Assembly: GCA_018816555.1 (NCBI GenBank)
Contig: JAHIVT010000149.1
Location: 1-45,620, forward strand
DNA length: 45,620 nt
From: Pseudomonadota bacterium
GTDB lineage: Bacteria; Desulfobacterota; Desulfobulbia; Desulfobulbales; SURF-16
Reading direction: 5' to 3'
Shown here: positions 1 to 8,376 of the stretch, piece by piece
Numbering within the stretch: position 1 is the stretch's first letter
Layout of the letters: every line of letters starts with the position of its first letter
Program-made: the position numbers and the translations under genes
The notes under the pieces: generated by a model
Seen by the model: the letters and a program-made list of their open reading frames with translations, nothing else
What the model was told of the DNA's origin: nothing
Databases searched by the model: none

Positions 1-343
1 GAGCGGGCGGAAAAGTCCCCGCAGTCAGATTTAACGCTGATCATCGGCGATCTGCAGATATTCGAGACATCCCGCACAGCTCGCCTGGGGGTGGAAACTC
101 TGTCCCTGACGCCACTGGAATTCGATCTTCTGGTCAGTCTGATCAAGGCAGCTGGACGGGTTCTGACCAGGGACCAGCTGTTGGATGCCATCGCCGGGCG
201 GAGTTACGAAATATTTGATCGGTCCATCGATGTTCATATCTCCTCCCTGCGGCGAAAGTTAGGTGATACCGCCAGGAGTCCCAAATTCATCAGAACCGTT
301 CGTTCAGCGGGCTACATGTTTCAAGCCCCGGCAGTCATCCATT
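1..343 (+). CDS. OmpR/CpxR-type response regulator, C-terminal DNA-binding domain (partial, lacks its stop)
   Basis: The reading frame is open from base 1, so the receiver domain lies outside the window. What remains is a winged-helix output domain. LTPLEFDLL is the start of the fold, RSIDVHISSLRRKLGD is the recognition-helix region, and RTVRSAGYMF is the C-terminal wing. In the family this binds direct repeats upstream of envelope-stress genes. The cognate kinase normally starts right after the GYMF motif, and a kinase start does lie at 344 in another frame. The regulator frame has no stop there and runs on to 931-933 through kinase and methyltransferase remnants. The protein therefore probably carries a long meaningless tail. 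The domain call is firm; whether it still functions is doubtful. Confidence 0.85.
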
Positions 344-442
344 ATGAAGCCTTTTTCCTCCCTGTTTACCAGAATTCTCCTCTGGTTTTTCATGAATATA
401 GCCCTGGTTGCTGCGGCCCTGCTGGTGTTTTTCGCCTTCTAG
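344..442 (+). pseudogene. Remnant of the paired sensor histidine kinase (N-terminus only)
   Basis: ATG at 344 opens a 32-codon frame, MKPFSSLFTRILLWFF followed by a hydrophobic stretch. This is the usual N-terminal membrane anchor of CpxA/BaeS-like kinases located directly after the regulator. It ends at an in-frame TAG (440-442). No HAMP, H-box or ATPase domain follows. Within about 40 bases the sequence becomes methyltransferase-like instead. The simplest reading is a deletion that removed nearly the whole kinase and joined its start to the next gene, plus a nonsense change. Confidence 0.65.
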
Positions 443-477
443 TCCCAGGTGGATCTGCTGCCGTTTTCGGGCATCAG

Positions 478-1036
478 ACCACTGTCTTGTTTTCCCGCGC
501 CCTTCTTGCGAATCCGCGGGCCATCGGCGCTGCCTGCCCCATTTCATCGAGATTGGCCCGGCGCCATCATTGCCGACCCGGGATGTTGCCTTTTAACGAT
601 GGGTTGCTCCTGGAAATTGGTGGTGGTCCCCGCATGGTGACAACGGCCCTATTGAGGAGGGGCGTAGATCCGGGCAAACTGGCAGTCGTGGAGCAAGACA
701 GGCTGCCGGCTCAACATATGAAAGACCGGTTTCCGAATGTTGCGGTAGTCCACGGCAAAGCGGTCAAGCTCTGCCAGTTGTACAACAGTTACGGCCGACA
801 TGTCGGAACCATGGTACCAAGCCCGCCGCTTCTTTCTCTGCCATCCTGCCGCGTTGGAAGCCCTTGGCCAAGAGTTGCGGAAAATGCTGGGCGGCAATGG
901 CTCATTCATTCAGTTCACCTATCGACACAATAACGGCTCCGGTCCTTTGGTTGCATACCTGGAACGAACTTCGGCAAAAACCATATGGGCCAATCTTCCT
1001 CTGGGCCGGGTCGAGGTTTTCAGGACTCGTTCCTAA
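478..1036 (+). pseudogene. Phospholipid N-methyltransferase-like (PmtA family) pseudogene, frameshifted
   Basis: Frame 1 reads FSRALLANPRAIGAACP, the typical N-terminus of PmtA-like SAM-dependent methyltransferases. It continues with LLEIGGGPRMVTTALL (the SAM-binding glycine loop, usually ELGPGTG), KLAVVEQD, and DRFPNVAVVHGKA. Around 838-850 the homology jumps to frame 2, which continues CHPAALEALGQELRKML, then GSFIQFTY, and ends ANLPLGRVEVFRTRS, the normal C-terminus of the family. Frame 1 stops at 931-933 and frame 2 at 1034-1036. Intact enzymes would methylate phosphatidylethanolamine or a similar lipid. A frameshift, a non-consensus glycine loop and the lack of a start codon of its own mark this copy as dead. 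Confidence 0.7.
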
Positions 1037-1111
1037 TTGATGCAGCACCTGGAAACAGGAAAATTGAAGATTTGAAACCCGTAAGATAACTTTCAATGAA
1101 GGAGGTACACA

Positions 1112-1324
1112 ATGAGAAGTCTTGGTAAATCGATCACGGCACTGGTGTTGCTTTTGTCGCTTACAGTTTTAATCGGTTGCGAACAGGCTGAACAGGCCAT
1201 TGAAAAGACAAAGGAGACAATTGGCAGCGTAACTGGCAGTGCGGATAAATCCGAGGACGAAGAAAAGAACAAAGATGCCGAATCTCCCGACGACAAAGAT
1301 AACGAAGAGAGTGAAAAAAAATAA
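1112..1324 (+). CDS. Small acidic lipoprotein of unknown function
   Basis: A strong ribosome binding site (AAGGAGG, 1099-1105) precedes the ATG by six bases. The 70-residue product has a lipoprotein signal: basic MRSLGK, a hydrophobic run and the lipobox LIGC at about residue 24. The mature part is a highly charged helix rich in Glu, Asp and Lys, ending in a run of acidic residues and lysines. It should be anchored in an envelope membrane and extend into the periplasm as a flexible or coiled structure. I recognise no family. It is monocistronic; a hairpin follows at 1470-1499. Confidence 0.75.
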   Translation: MRSLGKSITALVLLLSLTVLIGCEQAEQAIEKTKETIGSVTGSADKSEDEEKNKDAESPDDKDNEESEKK

Positions 1325-1469
1325 TAGCATGAACGAGTACCCAGACAACATGACAATGATTCGCAGAATTATGAATACCGCAAAAAAATCTTTTGGGCGA
1401 ACTGTTTGATATCTGATCCAAATCAAAGGTGAATCCTGCCGCATAAGCATCTCAACTCCGTCTACCAAC

Positions 1470-1526
1470 CCGGCCACTTACTCCGAGGTTGGTGGCCGGT
1501 CAGGGATGTCCCTTCTTTTTTTAAAT
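1470..1526 (+). terminator. Possible terminator: GC-rich hairpin followed by a delayed T run
   Basis: CCGGCCAC (1470-1477) pairs perfectly with GTGGCCGG (1492-1499). A T-rich run follows about 14 bases later (1514-1525). The gap between stem and T run is longer than ideal, so this may be only partly efficient. It would end the lipoprotein transcript. Confidence 0.35.
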
Positions 1527-1539
1527 ATCAATCAAGACA

Positions 1540-1809
1540 ATGAACATATTAAAAACGTATCAGAAAGCAGGTATTTTCATAATGCTGATTTTCAGGTGGG
1601 ACTTGCAGCTCCATTTCTTCTGGGGTTTTGTTCTTACCCTCCAAGGCGTCTGGTGGACACCATTTTTTGCCGCCGGGATTGCTGTAACCGTAATAAAAGA
1701 AACTTTGGACCTCTGGAGCAAGAAACATTGGTGCTGGGGTGATTTTTGGTGCGGAATTTGGGGAAGTATTTCCGCGCTGATCTATCTTTATGCCGGCTGC
1801 AACCGGTAA
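1540..1809 (+). CDS. Small YfiM/VanZ-like membrane protein
   Basis: The 89-residue product has two hydrophobic segments and a conserved-looking block: LQLHFFWGFVLTL, then GIAVTVIKETLDLW, then WGDFWCGIWGS. The HF...GF, KE.xD and GD..xxxxG pattern resembles the YfiM/DUF2279-type small envelope proteins, whose biochemical role I do not know. The start is uncertain. ATG 1540 has little Shine-Dalgarno match; ATG 1582 (residue 15) has AGCAGGT upstream and would give 75 residues. The family assignment is tentative, but the Trp/Asp/Gly pattern argues that the gene is real. Confidence 0.55.
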   Translation: MNILKTYQKAGIFIMLIFRWDLQLHFFWGFVLTLQGVWWTPFFAAGIAVTVIKETLDLWSKKHWCWGDFWCGIWGSISALIYLYAGCNR

Positions 1810-2054
1810 AATTGGATATGAATCAATATGCCGGCCGGTTGCTGAGGGCACTGTCGATCTGGTCAATCTGCTTTTTGAATGATGCGAGTTTGAAAAGAGT
1901 CATCTGGTCGAAGGGATGGATTATCTTACGGCATAGCGGATCAGGGACGCGAAAAAGGGGGGAGAGCTGAGAGTTGTTGAAAAAAGAGCAGGGATACCCC
2001 CACCGCCGCATGATACGGCAACTATTCGTTGATCGCTTTCTTACTGGAAAGGAC

Positions 2055-2489
2055 TTAGCGGCGGCCCCTGCCGGAAGGACCGATTTTCGTCTCCCGGGTT
2101 CTCAGGCATTTGTTTTTAAAGTCATCAAACTCGTCGCAGGTGGTGCGGACAAACGACTCATGGGCCGGGTAAAATGTACATTTAGTCTGGAAAAAACAGG
2201 TATTGCGGAATGAATCCCAGTGCTGGCATTCTTCGACGCATTCCAGGTTGCGGTAGGTCAGGACATTTTTTTCAAAAAGACATTTGTTATTGAAATCATC
2301 CCAGTACTGGCATTCCGCAAGCGACAGCGGGGCCATTGCCTGCCCTGCATCGGCCGCCTGGCAGGTGACGGTGAGATCATTCTCCCGGTAAGTTTCGCCG
2401 GCCTGCAGCCTTACTTCCCGGGCTTCGGCGGTTGCAGTTATTACCAGCAACCACGCCAGCAACATCAACACGATACGCAACTTCATCAT
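2055..2489 (-). CDS. Secreted cysteine-rich protein with three internal repeats
   Basis: The start is placed at the paired ATGs (2489/2486), which follow a GGAGAGAGG ribosome site. The frame is open further upstream, but only this start gives a proper signal peptide: MMKLRIVLMLLAWLLV, then a cut near TAEA-R. The mature region of about 120 residues carries three copies of a motif, C-QYWDDFNNKCLF, C-QHWDSFRNTCFF and C-DEFDDFKNKCLR, spaced about 25-35 residues apart, with extra cysteines between them. This suggests disulfide-linked or metal-binding repeats in the periplasm. I recognise no family. It runs opposite to its neighbours and appears to be a single-gene unit. Confidence 0.7.
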   Translation of the reverse strand: MMKLRIVLMLLAWLLVITATAEAREVRLQAGETYRENDLTVTCQAADAGQAMAPLSLAECQYWDDFNNKCLFEKNVLTYRNLECVEECQHWDSFRNTCFFQTKCTFYPAHESFVRTTCDEFDDFKNKCLRTRETKIGPSGRGRR

Positions 2490-2692
2490 CTCATCCTCTC
2501 TCCTGAACCCAGCGCCTGACAGCGTTGCCAAGACTTTTCCGCCTAAGCCTACTGAACCGTCGGGAATCGGCAGGTACGCCCCACCAGTCATCATCGGCAA
2601 CATCAATTGCTCCACAGCCTACCCTGAAAAAAAACAGGGGTCAAGCAGGATGGCAACGGGGTGGAAAGAACGGCAAAAATTCTTTGAATAGG

Positions 2693-2721
2693 TTGACAAT
2701 CCGGCAAAACAGATTGATATT
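2693..2721 (+). promoter_or_regulatory. Candidate sigma70 promoter for the esterase gene
   Basis: TTGACA (2693-2698), a 17-base spacer and GATATT (2716-2721) lie about 50 bases upstream of the ATG at 2773. The -35 box is perfect; the -10 box matches four of six positions. Confidence 0.4.
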
Positions 2722-2772
2722 GCCGGGGCTTGATGTTAACCCGAAGAAAAAATTGGAGAGACCCGACAACAC

Positions 2773-3246
2773 ATGACTCGCATATTTCTGCACGGACTTG
2801 ACAGCAGCAGCAAGGGAAACAAGGCTCAATTCTTCCGCGTACACTTGCCCGGCATGCTTACCCCGGATTTTACCGGCGATCTTGACAACCGTCTGACCCG
2901 GCTCAGGGAGATACTCCAGGACACCGGGGATCTTATCATTGTCGGTTCAAGCTTCGGCGGACTGATGGCAACGATCTATGGCCTTGAATATCCGGACAGG
3001 GTGAACAAACTCATCCTGCTTGCCCCGGCCCTGAATTTCCCAGATTTCTCCGCCTGGCAGGACTTGACAAGCCACATCCCCACCTCACTTTTTATCGGCA
3101 GCCATGACACGATTACCCCGCCCGGACCTGTTGTGGAAACTGCCCAAGCGATATTTACCACTCTCACCGTCAGTTTGCTGGACGATGACCACCTGCTGTC
3201 CAAAAATTTTCTGCAGCTGGACTGGCCCGCCCTGCTGCACATCTGA
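2773..3246 (+). CDS. YqiA-like alpha/beta hydrolase (esterase)
   Basis: The 157-residue protein opens with IFLHGLDSSSKGNKA, the oxyanion-side motif of the UPF0227/YqiA group. It has the nucleophile elbow GSSFGG at about residues 57-62, an acid-site region FIGSHDTITP and a C-terminal DDDHLL that supplies the catalytic histidine. Members are small cytoplasmic esterases with activity on short acyl esters; the physiological substrate is unknown. Length agrees with the family (about 160-190). ATG 2773 follows a GGAGAGA site. It converges with the phosphatidyltransferase gene at 3275-3856. Confidence 0.8.
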   Translation: MTRIFLHGLDSSSKGNKAQFFRVHLPGMLTPDFTGDLDNRLTRLREILQDTGDLIIVGSSFGGLMATIYGLEYPDRVNKLILLAPALNFPDFSAWQDLTSHIPTSLFIGSHDTITPPGPVVETAQAIFTTLTVSLLDDDHLLSKNFLQLDWPALLHI

Positions 3247-3274
3247 CAAGATCAATTCCGGCAGGCTTTCCATC

Positions 3275-3856
3275 TCAGGTCTTTCCGGCCCCATCCTTTT
3301 CCCTGCCGCGGATGCGCAGGGCGTGAAAAATCGACGGAACATCGGCCAGCCAGCGAGGCAGCAGGGCCGTGATGCACAGCTCCTCCACTTCGGCCATGAC
3401 AAAAATAACGGTGGCAACGTGAAAGGGCCAGGCAGGCCCTCCCAAAAGCATCAGAAGAATAGAGCTGCTCAGCAGCACGGCGGAAAGCTTAGCCCCCCGG
3501 GTATGATAACTTGTCAGACACCTGAATTTGGCATAGCCGATCAGCACCGGGATGATAAAACTGATCAGGGCCGTACTGACATACAAGGCCTCCCGGATGA
3601 TGACCTGGGGCCAAAGCCACCAGACGGACAGGGGTACAATCAGATAGATGGCCAGGTCCCCAAGGCTGTCAAGCCTTGCCCCAAATTCCGTCACCTGCTG
3701 GTATTTCCTGGCAAAATACCCATCCAGAAAATCGGTCATCAGCGCCAGAATGACAAAGATGAGAAACAGATCATGTCTGGATGTCCAGGCGAAATAAAGC
3801 AGCAACGGCGAGAAAAATATCCTGGAAACGCTTAGTATATTTGCAATATTTACCAT
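3275..3856 (-). CDS. CDP-alcohol phosphatidyltransferase family protein
   Basis: The protein is 193 residues with about five membrane segments. The diagnostic active-site motif D-x2-DG-x2-AR-x8-G-x3-D-x3-D is complete: DFLDGYFARKYQQ, then FGARLDSLGD, near residues 42-67. These enzymes move a phosphatidyl group from CDP-diacylglycerol to an alcohol in the inner membrane (phosphatidylglycerophosphate, phosphatidylinositol or similar). The acceptor cannot be read from the sequence. The last 25 residues are polar and probably cytoplasmic. It is likely to be in the same lipid-metabolism setting as the nearby DgkA and the YejM-like protein. Confidence 0.85.
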   Translation of the reverse strand: MVNIANILSVSRIFFSPLLLYFAWTSRHDLFLIFVILALMTDFLDGYFARKYQQVTEFGARLDSLGDLAIYLIVPLSVWWLWPQVIIREALYVSTALISFIIPVLIGYAKFRCLTSYHTRGAKLSAVLLSSSILLMLLGGPAWPFHVATVIFVMAEVEELCITALLPRWLADVPSIFHALRIRGREKDGAGKT

Positions 3857-3876
3857 AACAGTTTAATTAGATATTG

Positions 3877-3919
3877 TTTGCCGGCTTGTCAAGATGACCC
3901 ATAAGACATTGCCGGCAAA
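3877..3919. repeat. Inverted repeat between divergent genes
   Basis: TTTGCCGGC (3877-3885) and GCCGGCAAA (3911-3919) are perfect complements separated by 25 bases. They lie between the phosphatidyltransferase start (3856, minus) and the cytochrome start (3992, plus). It could be a regulator site or a transcript 5' hairpin. Confidence 0.45.
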
Positions 3920-3991
3920 TATTTCTGGACAGTTATTCGTCAGCACCATTAATAATGACGACGCCATAATAAAGAAAACGGGGGAAAAATT

Positions 3992-5821
3992 ATGAGCAGC
4001 AAAAAAGGAAGACTGTCAGCGAGTCGATTGTTTCTGTTTTCAACCACCACATTTTTATCTTTTTCACTGCTGAACGGGTGTGCCCAGGCCCCGTCTGGTG
4101 ATAAGGGGACGATGTCCGCTTTCTTCAAAGGCCCTCAGAAAATTGAGCAGATATCTCAGGATGTCACACTGACTGTGCCGAAAAACAACAATCAGCAGGC
4201 TAATCTCGGCGCACCGCTGACCATCTTTATTGAAAAAGACTTTATTGGTTCAGGCCGCTGTGCCCTGTGCCACGGGAATCTCGTTGACAAAGAGGACCGA
4301 GACATGTCCATCACCAATCACTGGCGCTCCACCATGATGGGCAATGCCGCCAGGGATCCTTTATGGCAGGCGAAAGTCGACTCGGAAACCAGCCGCAATC
4401 CGGCCATTAAGCAGGTTATTGAAGAAAAATGCGTCAGTTGCCATATGCCGATGGCCTGGAGGCAGCTCAATACCGACAAACAGGCATATGGCCCCGGCGC
4501 CTCCGGCACGCCTTTCGACACCTTTATTGATCCGACGAATCAACTGTATGAGGCCGCGCTTGACGGCGTGTCCTGCAGCCTCTGCCACCAGATTGAAGAT
4601 CAGGGACTGGGGACCAAAGATAACTTCAGCGGCAAATTCAGCATTGACACCCAGACCCCTGCTCCGGACCGGCCCATCTTCGGGCCCTATAAAGAAACAG
4701 TGCCGGAGCCCATGCAGACCAGCCTCGGCTTCAAACCAGTTTACAGCGCCCACACCAACGACTCTGCCCTGTGCGCCACCTGCCATACCCTTTATACGCC
4801 GTATCTGGACTCGGCAGGCAACATTGCCGGTGAATTTCCCGAACAGACCCCTTACCTGGAATGGCTCCACAGCGAATATGGGGAACCCCTCGGCATCAGG
4901 CATGATATCTCGGAGAAGGTTGGAACTGTGCGGCTCTGCCAGGAATGCCATATGCCCCACTCACCGGCCGGCGGGGTGCTGATTGCCATGCCGGCGCCGA
5001 AAGATTCCACGGAAAAGGACCATTTCTCCCAGCATCATTTTGTCGGCGGCAATATCCTGCTGTTAAACATGATGCAGGACAATGTTGACCTGCTTGGCGT
5101 CACTGCCTCCACCGATAAGATTGAGGACACCAAGAAACGGGCCGCCGCCCTGCTGCAGCAGGAAAGTGCCACCCTTTCCCTTTATGGCGGTGGAATCAGC
5201 AAGGGCACCCTGACTGCCGCTGTGGCCGTTGAAAGCAAAGTCGGCCATAAATTCCCCACCGGCTTTCCCTCCAGACGCGCCTGGCTGCATGTCATGGTGC
5301 AGGATACTTCCGGCGCCGTGATTTTCGAATCAGGCAAGCCCCAGACGGACGGCACCATAGTAGGGGATGACGGTGATGAGAAAAATTTCTTTGAGCCCCA
5401 TTATGATGTGATCACCAAACAGGACCAGGTGCAGATCTACGAATCGGTCATGCACAATACGGACGGAGAAGTCACCTACACCCTGTTGCGCGGGTCGGGC
5501 TATATCAAGGACAACCGTCTTCTGCCGAAAGGATTTGACAAAAACACGGCAATCGCCGATATTGCCGTCAAAGGAGCGGCAACGACTGACGAGAATTTCA
5601 CGGGCGGCTCCGACCTTGTAACCTACCAGGTGCCGGTGGGCAATAATGGCGGCCCCTTCACTATCACTGCCGAGCTTCTCTATACGTCGGTTTCCCACGC
5701 CTTTGCCCAGGACCTGGGCCAGGACAACTCTTTACCCAGGGTGGGCCGTTTTATGGGTTACTACAGCACCGCTGATAAGACCCCGGTGACCATTGCCGGC
5801 GTTAAGGCAGTGACAAAATAA
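3992..5821 (+). CDS. Five-haem c-type cytochrome, exported lipoprotein
   Basis: The product has 609 residues with five CxxCH haem sites: CALCH, CVSCH, CSLCH, CATCH and CQECH, all in the first ~330 residues. The N-terminus is a lipoprotein signal ending SLLNGC (Cys about 30), so the protein should be membrane-tethered and face the periplasm or cell surface. The C-terminal 270 residues lack haem sites and look like a beta-rich domain (for example VGHKFPTGFPSRRAW and DGTIVGDDG). The haem half plus a haemless C-terminal domain matches uncharacterised multihaem cytochromes of Desulfobacterota and Geobacter. The electron partner is unknown. It is a single gene with a strong terminator at 5886-5944. 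Confidence 0.85.
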   Translation: MSSKKGRLSASRLFLFSTTTFLSFSLLNGCAQAPSGDKGTMSAFFKGPQKIEQISQDVTLTVPKNNNQQANLGAPLTIFIEKDFIGSGRCALCHGNLVDKEDRDMSITNHWRSTMMGNAARDPLWQAKVDSETSRNPAIKQVIEEKCVSCHMPMAWRQLNTDKQAYGPGASGTPFDTFIDPTNQLYEAALDGVSCSLCHQIEDQGLGTKDNFSGKFSIDTQTPAPDRPIFGPYKETVPEPMQTSLGFKPVYSAHTNDSALCATCHTLYTPYLDSAGNIAGEFPEQTPYLEWLHSEYGEPLGIRHDISEKVGTVRLCQECHMPHSPAGGVLIAMPAPKDSTEKDHFSQHHFVGGNILLLNMMQDNVDLLGVTASTDKIEDTKKRAAALLQQESATLSLYGGGISKGTLTAAVAVESKVGHKFPTGFPSRRAWLHVMVQDTSGAVIFESGKPQTDGTIVGDDGDEKNFFEPHYDVITKQDQVQIYESVMHNTDGEVTYTLLRGSGYIKDNRLLPKGFDKNTAIADIAVKGAATTDENFTGGSDLVTYQVPVGNNGGPFTITAELLYTSVSHAFAQDLGQDNSLPRVGRFMGYYSTADKTPVTIAGVKAVTK

Positions 5822-5885
5822 ATATCGGCTGAATGAAGGGCACTTAGCGGGAACCTTTCCTGTGCCCTCTGGTCTTTAGGATTAC

Positions 5886-5944
5886 AGGAAGGACGCGAAG
5901 CATTGCCGGGAACTCCCCAGAGGCTTCGCGTCCTTCCTTTTTTT
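5886..5944 (+). terminator. Rho-independent terminator of the cytochrome gene
   Basis: AGGAAGGACGCGAAGC (5886-5901) pairs perfectly over 16 bp with 5923-5938, followed by an uninterrupted T run to 5944. The next gene's first possible ATG lies only two bases after the T run. Confidence 0.9.
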
Positions 5945-5945
5945 C

Positions 5946-7886
5946 ATGACAGCTTTACAAAGAAGATATACCTGGGATAAGCCAATATCCCGCTTAAAAC
6001 ATATGAACTTCAACGATCGCACCCGTTTACTGAATTACTATTTTTCGCTCTGCTACCTTGTGACCCTTGCCGTCTGCTCTGCTTATCTGCAGAAAACAGA
6101 CTTCCACAACGTCAAAACAGCACTTTTCTCAACCTCCGTTTTCCTGACCTACGGCATCATCTACCTACTGCCGCCCTTTGTCATCACCAAGGCGTTCCAT
6201 TACCTGGTCGGGAGAGTATTTATTCGCAGTGATGACAGCCGGCTCTCGGCAGCCCTCACCTATATCGTTGCCGTTGCAACCACAGCCGCCACCATCATCC
6301 TGCTTTACGTCGATCGCACCATCTATAATCTCCTGGGATTTCACATCAACGGCTTTGTCTGGAACCTGATCACCACCCCCGGCGGTATAGAATCCATGGG
6401 CAGCAGTGAAACGGCAACCATAACCTACGGGCTTATTATCGGCGGCATCATCACCTTGCTGGCTTTCCTCGTATGGATCCTCCGCTCTTTACTCTACCGC
6501 GGCAAACTCCCCGGTAAATCCCGCAAGACCATTATCTCTCTGGCCGTTGTTTTTCTCATGCTGACCTGTGGTGAAAGAATCACTTACGGTATCAGCCATC
6601 TGCAGAGTTACAGTCCCATTATGGTCACGGCGAATACCTATCCCCTCTATCTGCCTCTGACTTTCCGCAGCCTTGCCCAAAAAATGGGCTTTTCCGTAGC
6701 CCGTAAAAGTAATGTCTCATTTGACATCCAATCTTCCACCCTGCACTATCCCCTGCACCCCCTGCAAATCAAACCGCCGAAAAAACCACTTAATATTGTC
6801 TGGCTTGTGGCGGAATCCCTGCGCTGGGATATGCTGGACCCGGAAATCATGCCGGAGACCTTTGCCTTCTCCCGCAAAGGTAAACGCTTTACCCAGCATT
6901 ACAGCGGCGGAATCGGCACACGCATGGGAATGTTCTCCATGTTTTACGGCTTGTACGGCCCTGCCTGGTTTTCATTTCTTGCAGAGAGAAGAAGCCCGGC
7001 GCTGATGGATGAACTGCAGCATCAGAGCTACCAGTTGAGCATGTACACCAGCGCTAAATTTTCCTACCCGGAATTTGACAAGACCATCTTTTCCAGGGTT
7101 CCCGGAGAGATGCTCCATGAGCATAATGAAAAATACGGCTGGCAGTCCGACCAGAAAAATGTGGCGGACATGCTGAAGTTTCTCAAAAAACGGGACAAAT
7201 CGCGGCCCTTCATGACCTTCATGTTTTTCGAGTCGCCCCACGCCCGCTATTACTTCCCGGAAGAAAGCATCATTAGAAAAGACTACCTCCAGGACTTCAA
7301 CTACGCAACCATGTCCCTGGAGAGCGATATCGGCCTGATATTCAACCGCTACGTCAATGCCTGCCACCATCAGGACAGCCAGATAAAAAGGATTCTCGCC
7401 TTCCTGGAGCAGGAGCATCTACTGGATAATACCGTGGTGATCATCACCGGCGATCATGGTGAGGAATTCATGGAAAAAGGGCACTGGGGCCACAATTCGA
7501 ATTTTGTCGAGGAGCAGACCAGAGTTCCCCTCGTCCTCTATGTACCGGGCAGGGAACCGGAGGTTGTGGAACATATGACCAGCCATCTCGATATCCCCCC
7601 GACAATCATGAATCTGCTGGGGGTTGAAAACCCGCCGTCAGACTACTGCCTGGGATTTGATCTGCTTGGCGATAAGCACAGAGAATATACCGTGTTGACC
7701 GACTGGAGCCGAATCTGCTATGTGGACCAGTCGTACAAGGCGGTTTACCCTTACAAAGGTCCGCTTCTGCAAAACATCATCACCACCAGAAACGATCAGC
7801 CGGTCAGCGACGAAGCTGCCTTCATCTCGGCAAACCAGGCCAGGTTGATGAAGGTGATGGCTGAACTGGGAAAATTCAACAAATAG
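5946..7886 (+). CDS. YejM/PbgA-like inner-membrane protein with sulfatase-fold domain
   Basis: The product is up to 646 residues. The first ~230 hold about five membrane helices, as in the DUF3413 part of YejM. A periplasmic alkaline-phosphatase/sulfatase domain follows: NIVWLVAESLRWDML, GGIGTRMGMFSMFYG (the Thr is the usual nucleophile position), SPHARYYFP, ITGDHGEEF and GHWGHNSNF for metal binding. E. coli YejM (586 aa) regulates LPS synthesis; relatives with an intact site transfer or hydrolyse phosphoalcohols on lipids. Here the metal-site residues and Thr seem intact, so an enzymatic role is possible. Start is uncertain: ATG 5946 abuts the upstream terminator, while ATG 6003 (residue 20) also fits. 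It is convergent with dgkA, which would recycle any diacylglycerol released. Confidence 0.8.
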   Translation: MTALQRRYTWDKPISRLKHMNFNDRTRLLNYYFSLCYLVTLAVCSAYLQKTDFHNVKTALFSTSVFLTYGIIYLLPPFVITKAFHYLVGRVFIRSDDSRLSAALTYIVAVATTAATIILLYVDRTIYNLLGFHINGFVWNLITTPGGIESMGSSETATITYGLIIGGIITLLAFLVWILRSLLYRGKLPGKSRKTIISLAVVFLMLTCGERITYGISHLQSYSPIMVTANTYPLYLPLTFRSLAQKMGFSVARKSNVSFDIQSSTLHYPLHPLQIKPPKKPLNIVWLVAESLRWDMLDPEIMPETFAFSRKGKRFTQHYSGGIGTRMGMFSMFYGLYGPAWFSFLAERRSPALMDELQHQSYQLSMYTSAKFSYPEFDKTIFSRVPGEMLHEHNEKYGWQSDQKNVADMLKFLKKRDKSRPFMTFMFFESPHARYYFPEESIIRKDYLQDFNYATMSLESDIGLIFNRYVNACHHQDSQIKRILAFLEQEHLLDNTVVIITGDHGEEFMEKGHWGHNSNFVEEQTRVPLVLYVPGREPEVVEHMTSHLDIPPTIMNLLGVENPPSDYCLGFDLLGDKHREYTVLTDWSRICYVDQSYKAVYPYKGPLLQNIITTRNDQPVSDEAAFISANQARLMKVMAELGKFNK

Positions 7887-7914
7887 ACAGAGACAAAGCC
7901 TGGCCCTGCTGTGG

Positions 7915-8298
7915 TTAAAGGGGAAGGAGAATCAACAGCCAGACCAAGACGGCATGGGTAATCACCAGAAAGACAGCGGCTGAGCCCATGTCTTTGGCCC
8001 GGCCGGAAAGGGGATGAATCTCCAGGCCGACCCGGTCTACAACCGCCTCGACAGCGGAATTCAGCAACTCAACGATCATCACCAGCAGCAGACTGCCGGC
8101 AAGCAGGGACTTTTCCACACCGGTTTCACCAAGCAGCAGGGCCACAGGCAAAAGCACAACACACAGCACCAGTTCCTGGCGAAACGCCTCTTCATATTTA
8201 TAAGCGGCTGTAAAGCCTGCCAGAGATGATTTGCCGGCATTGATCAGACGACGAAGACCCCGGCCGTTTCTCATCTTATCGTATTGCTTGTTATCCAT
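7915..8298 (-). CDS. dgkA: Diacylglycerol kinase (prokaryotic DgkA type)
   Basis: This 127-residue protein has three membrane helices and the signature ELLNSAVEAVVDRVG (catalytic Glu and Asn region). GRAKDMGSAAVF follows, and the amphipathic N-terminal helix contains KSSLAGFTAAYKYEEAFRQE. The enzyme phosphorylates diacylglycerol in the inner membrane to phosphatidate and returns it to phospholipid synthesis. Its neighbour across a 28-base gap is a convergent sulfatase-fold lipid enzyme, a pairing also common for EptA-like transferases and DgkA in other bacteria. Length matches the family (about 120-130). Confidence 0.92.
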   Translation of the reverse strand: MDNKQYDKMRNGRGLRRLINAGKSSLAGFTAAYKYEEAFRQELVLCVVLLPVALLLGETGVEKSLLAGSLLLVMIVELLNSAVEAVVDRVGLEIHPLSGRAKDMGSAAVFLVITHAVLVWLLILLPL

Positions 8299-8376
8299 TT
8301 CCTCTTTTCCTTATTCAATAAATCGCCGTACTGCGGCGAACAGCAGTTTTCCTAAAAGGCAGATTATTTCAATCTA

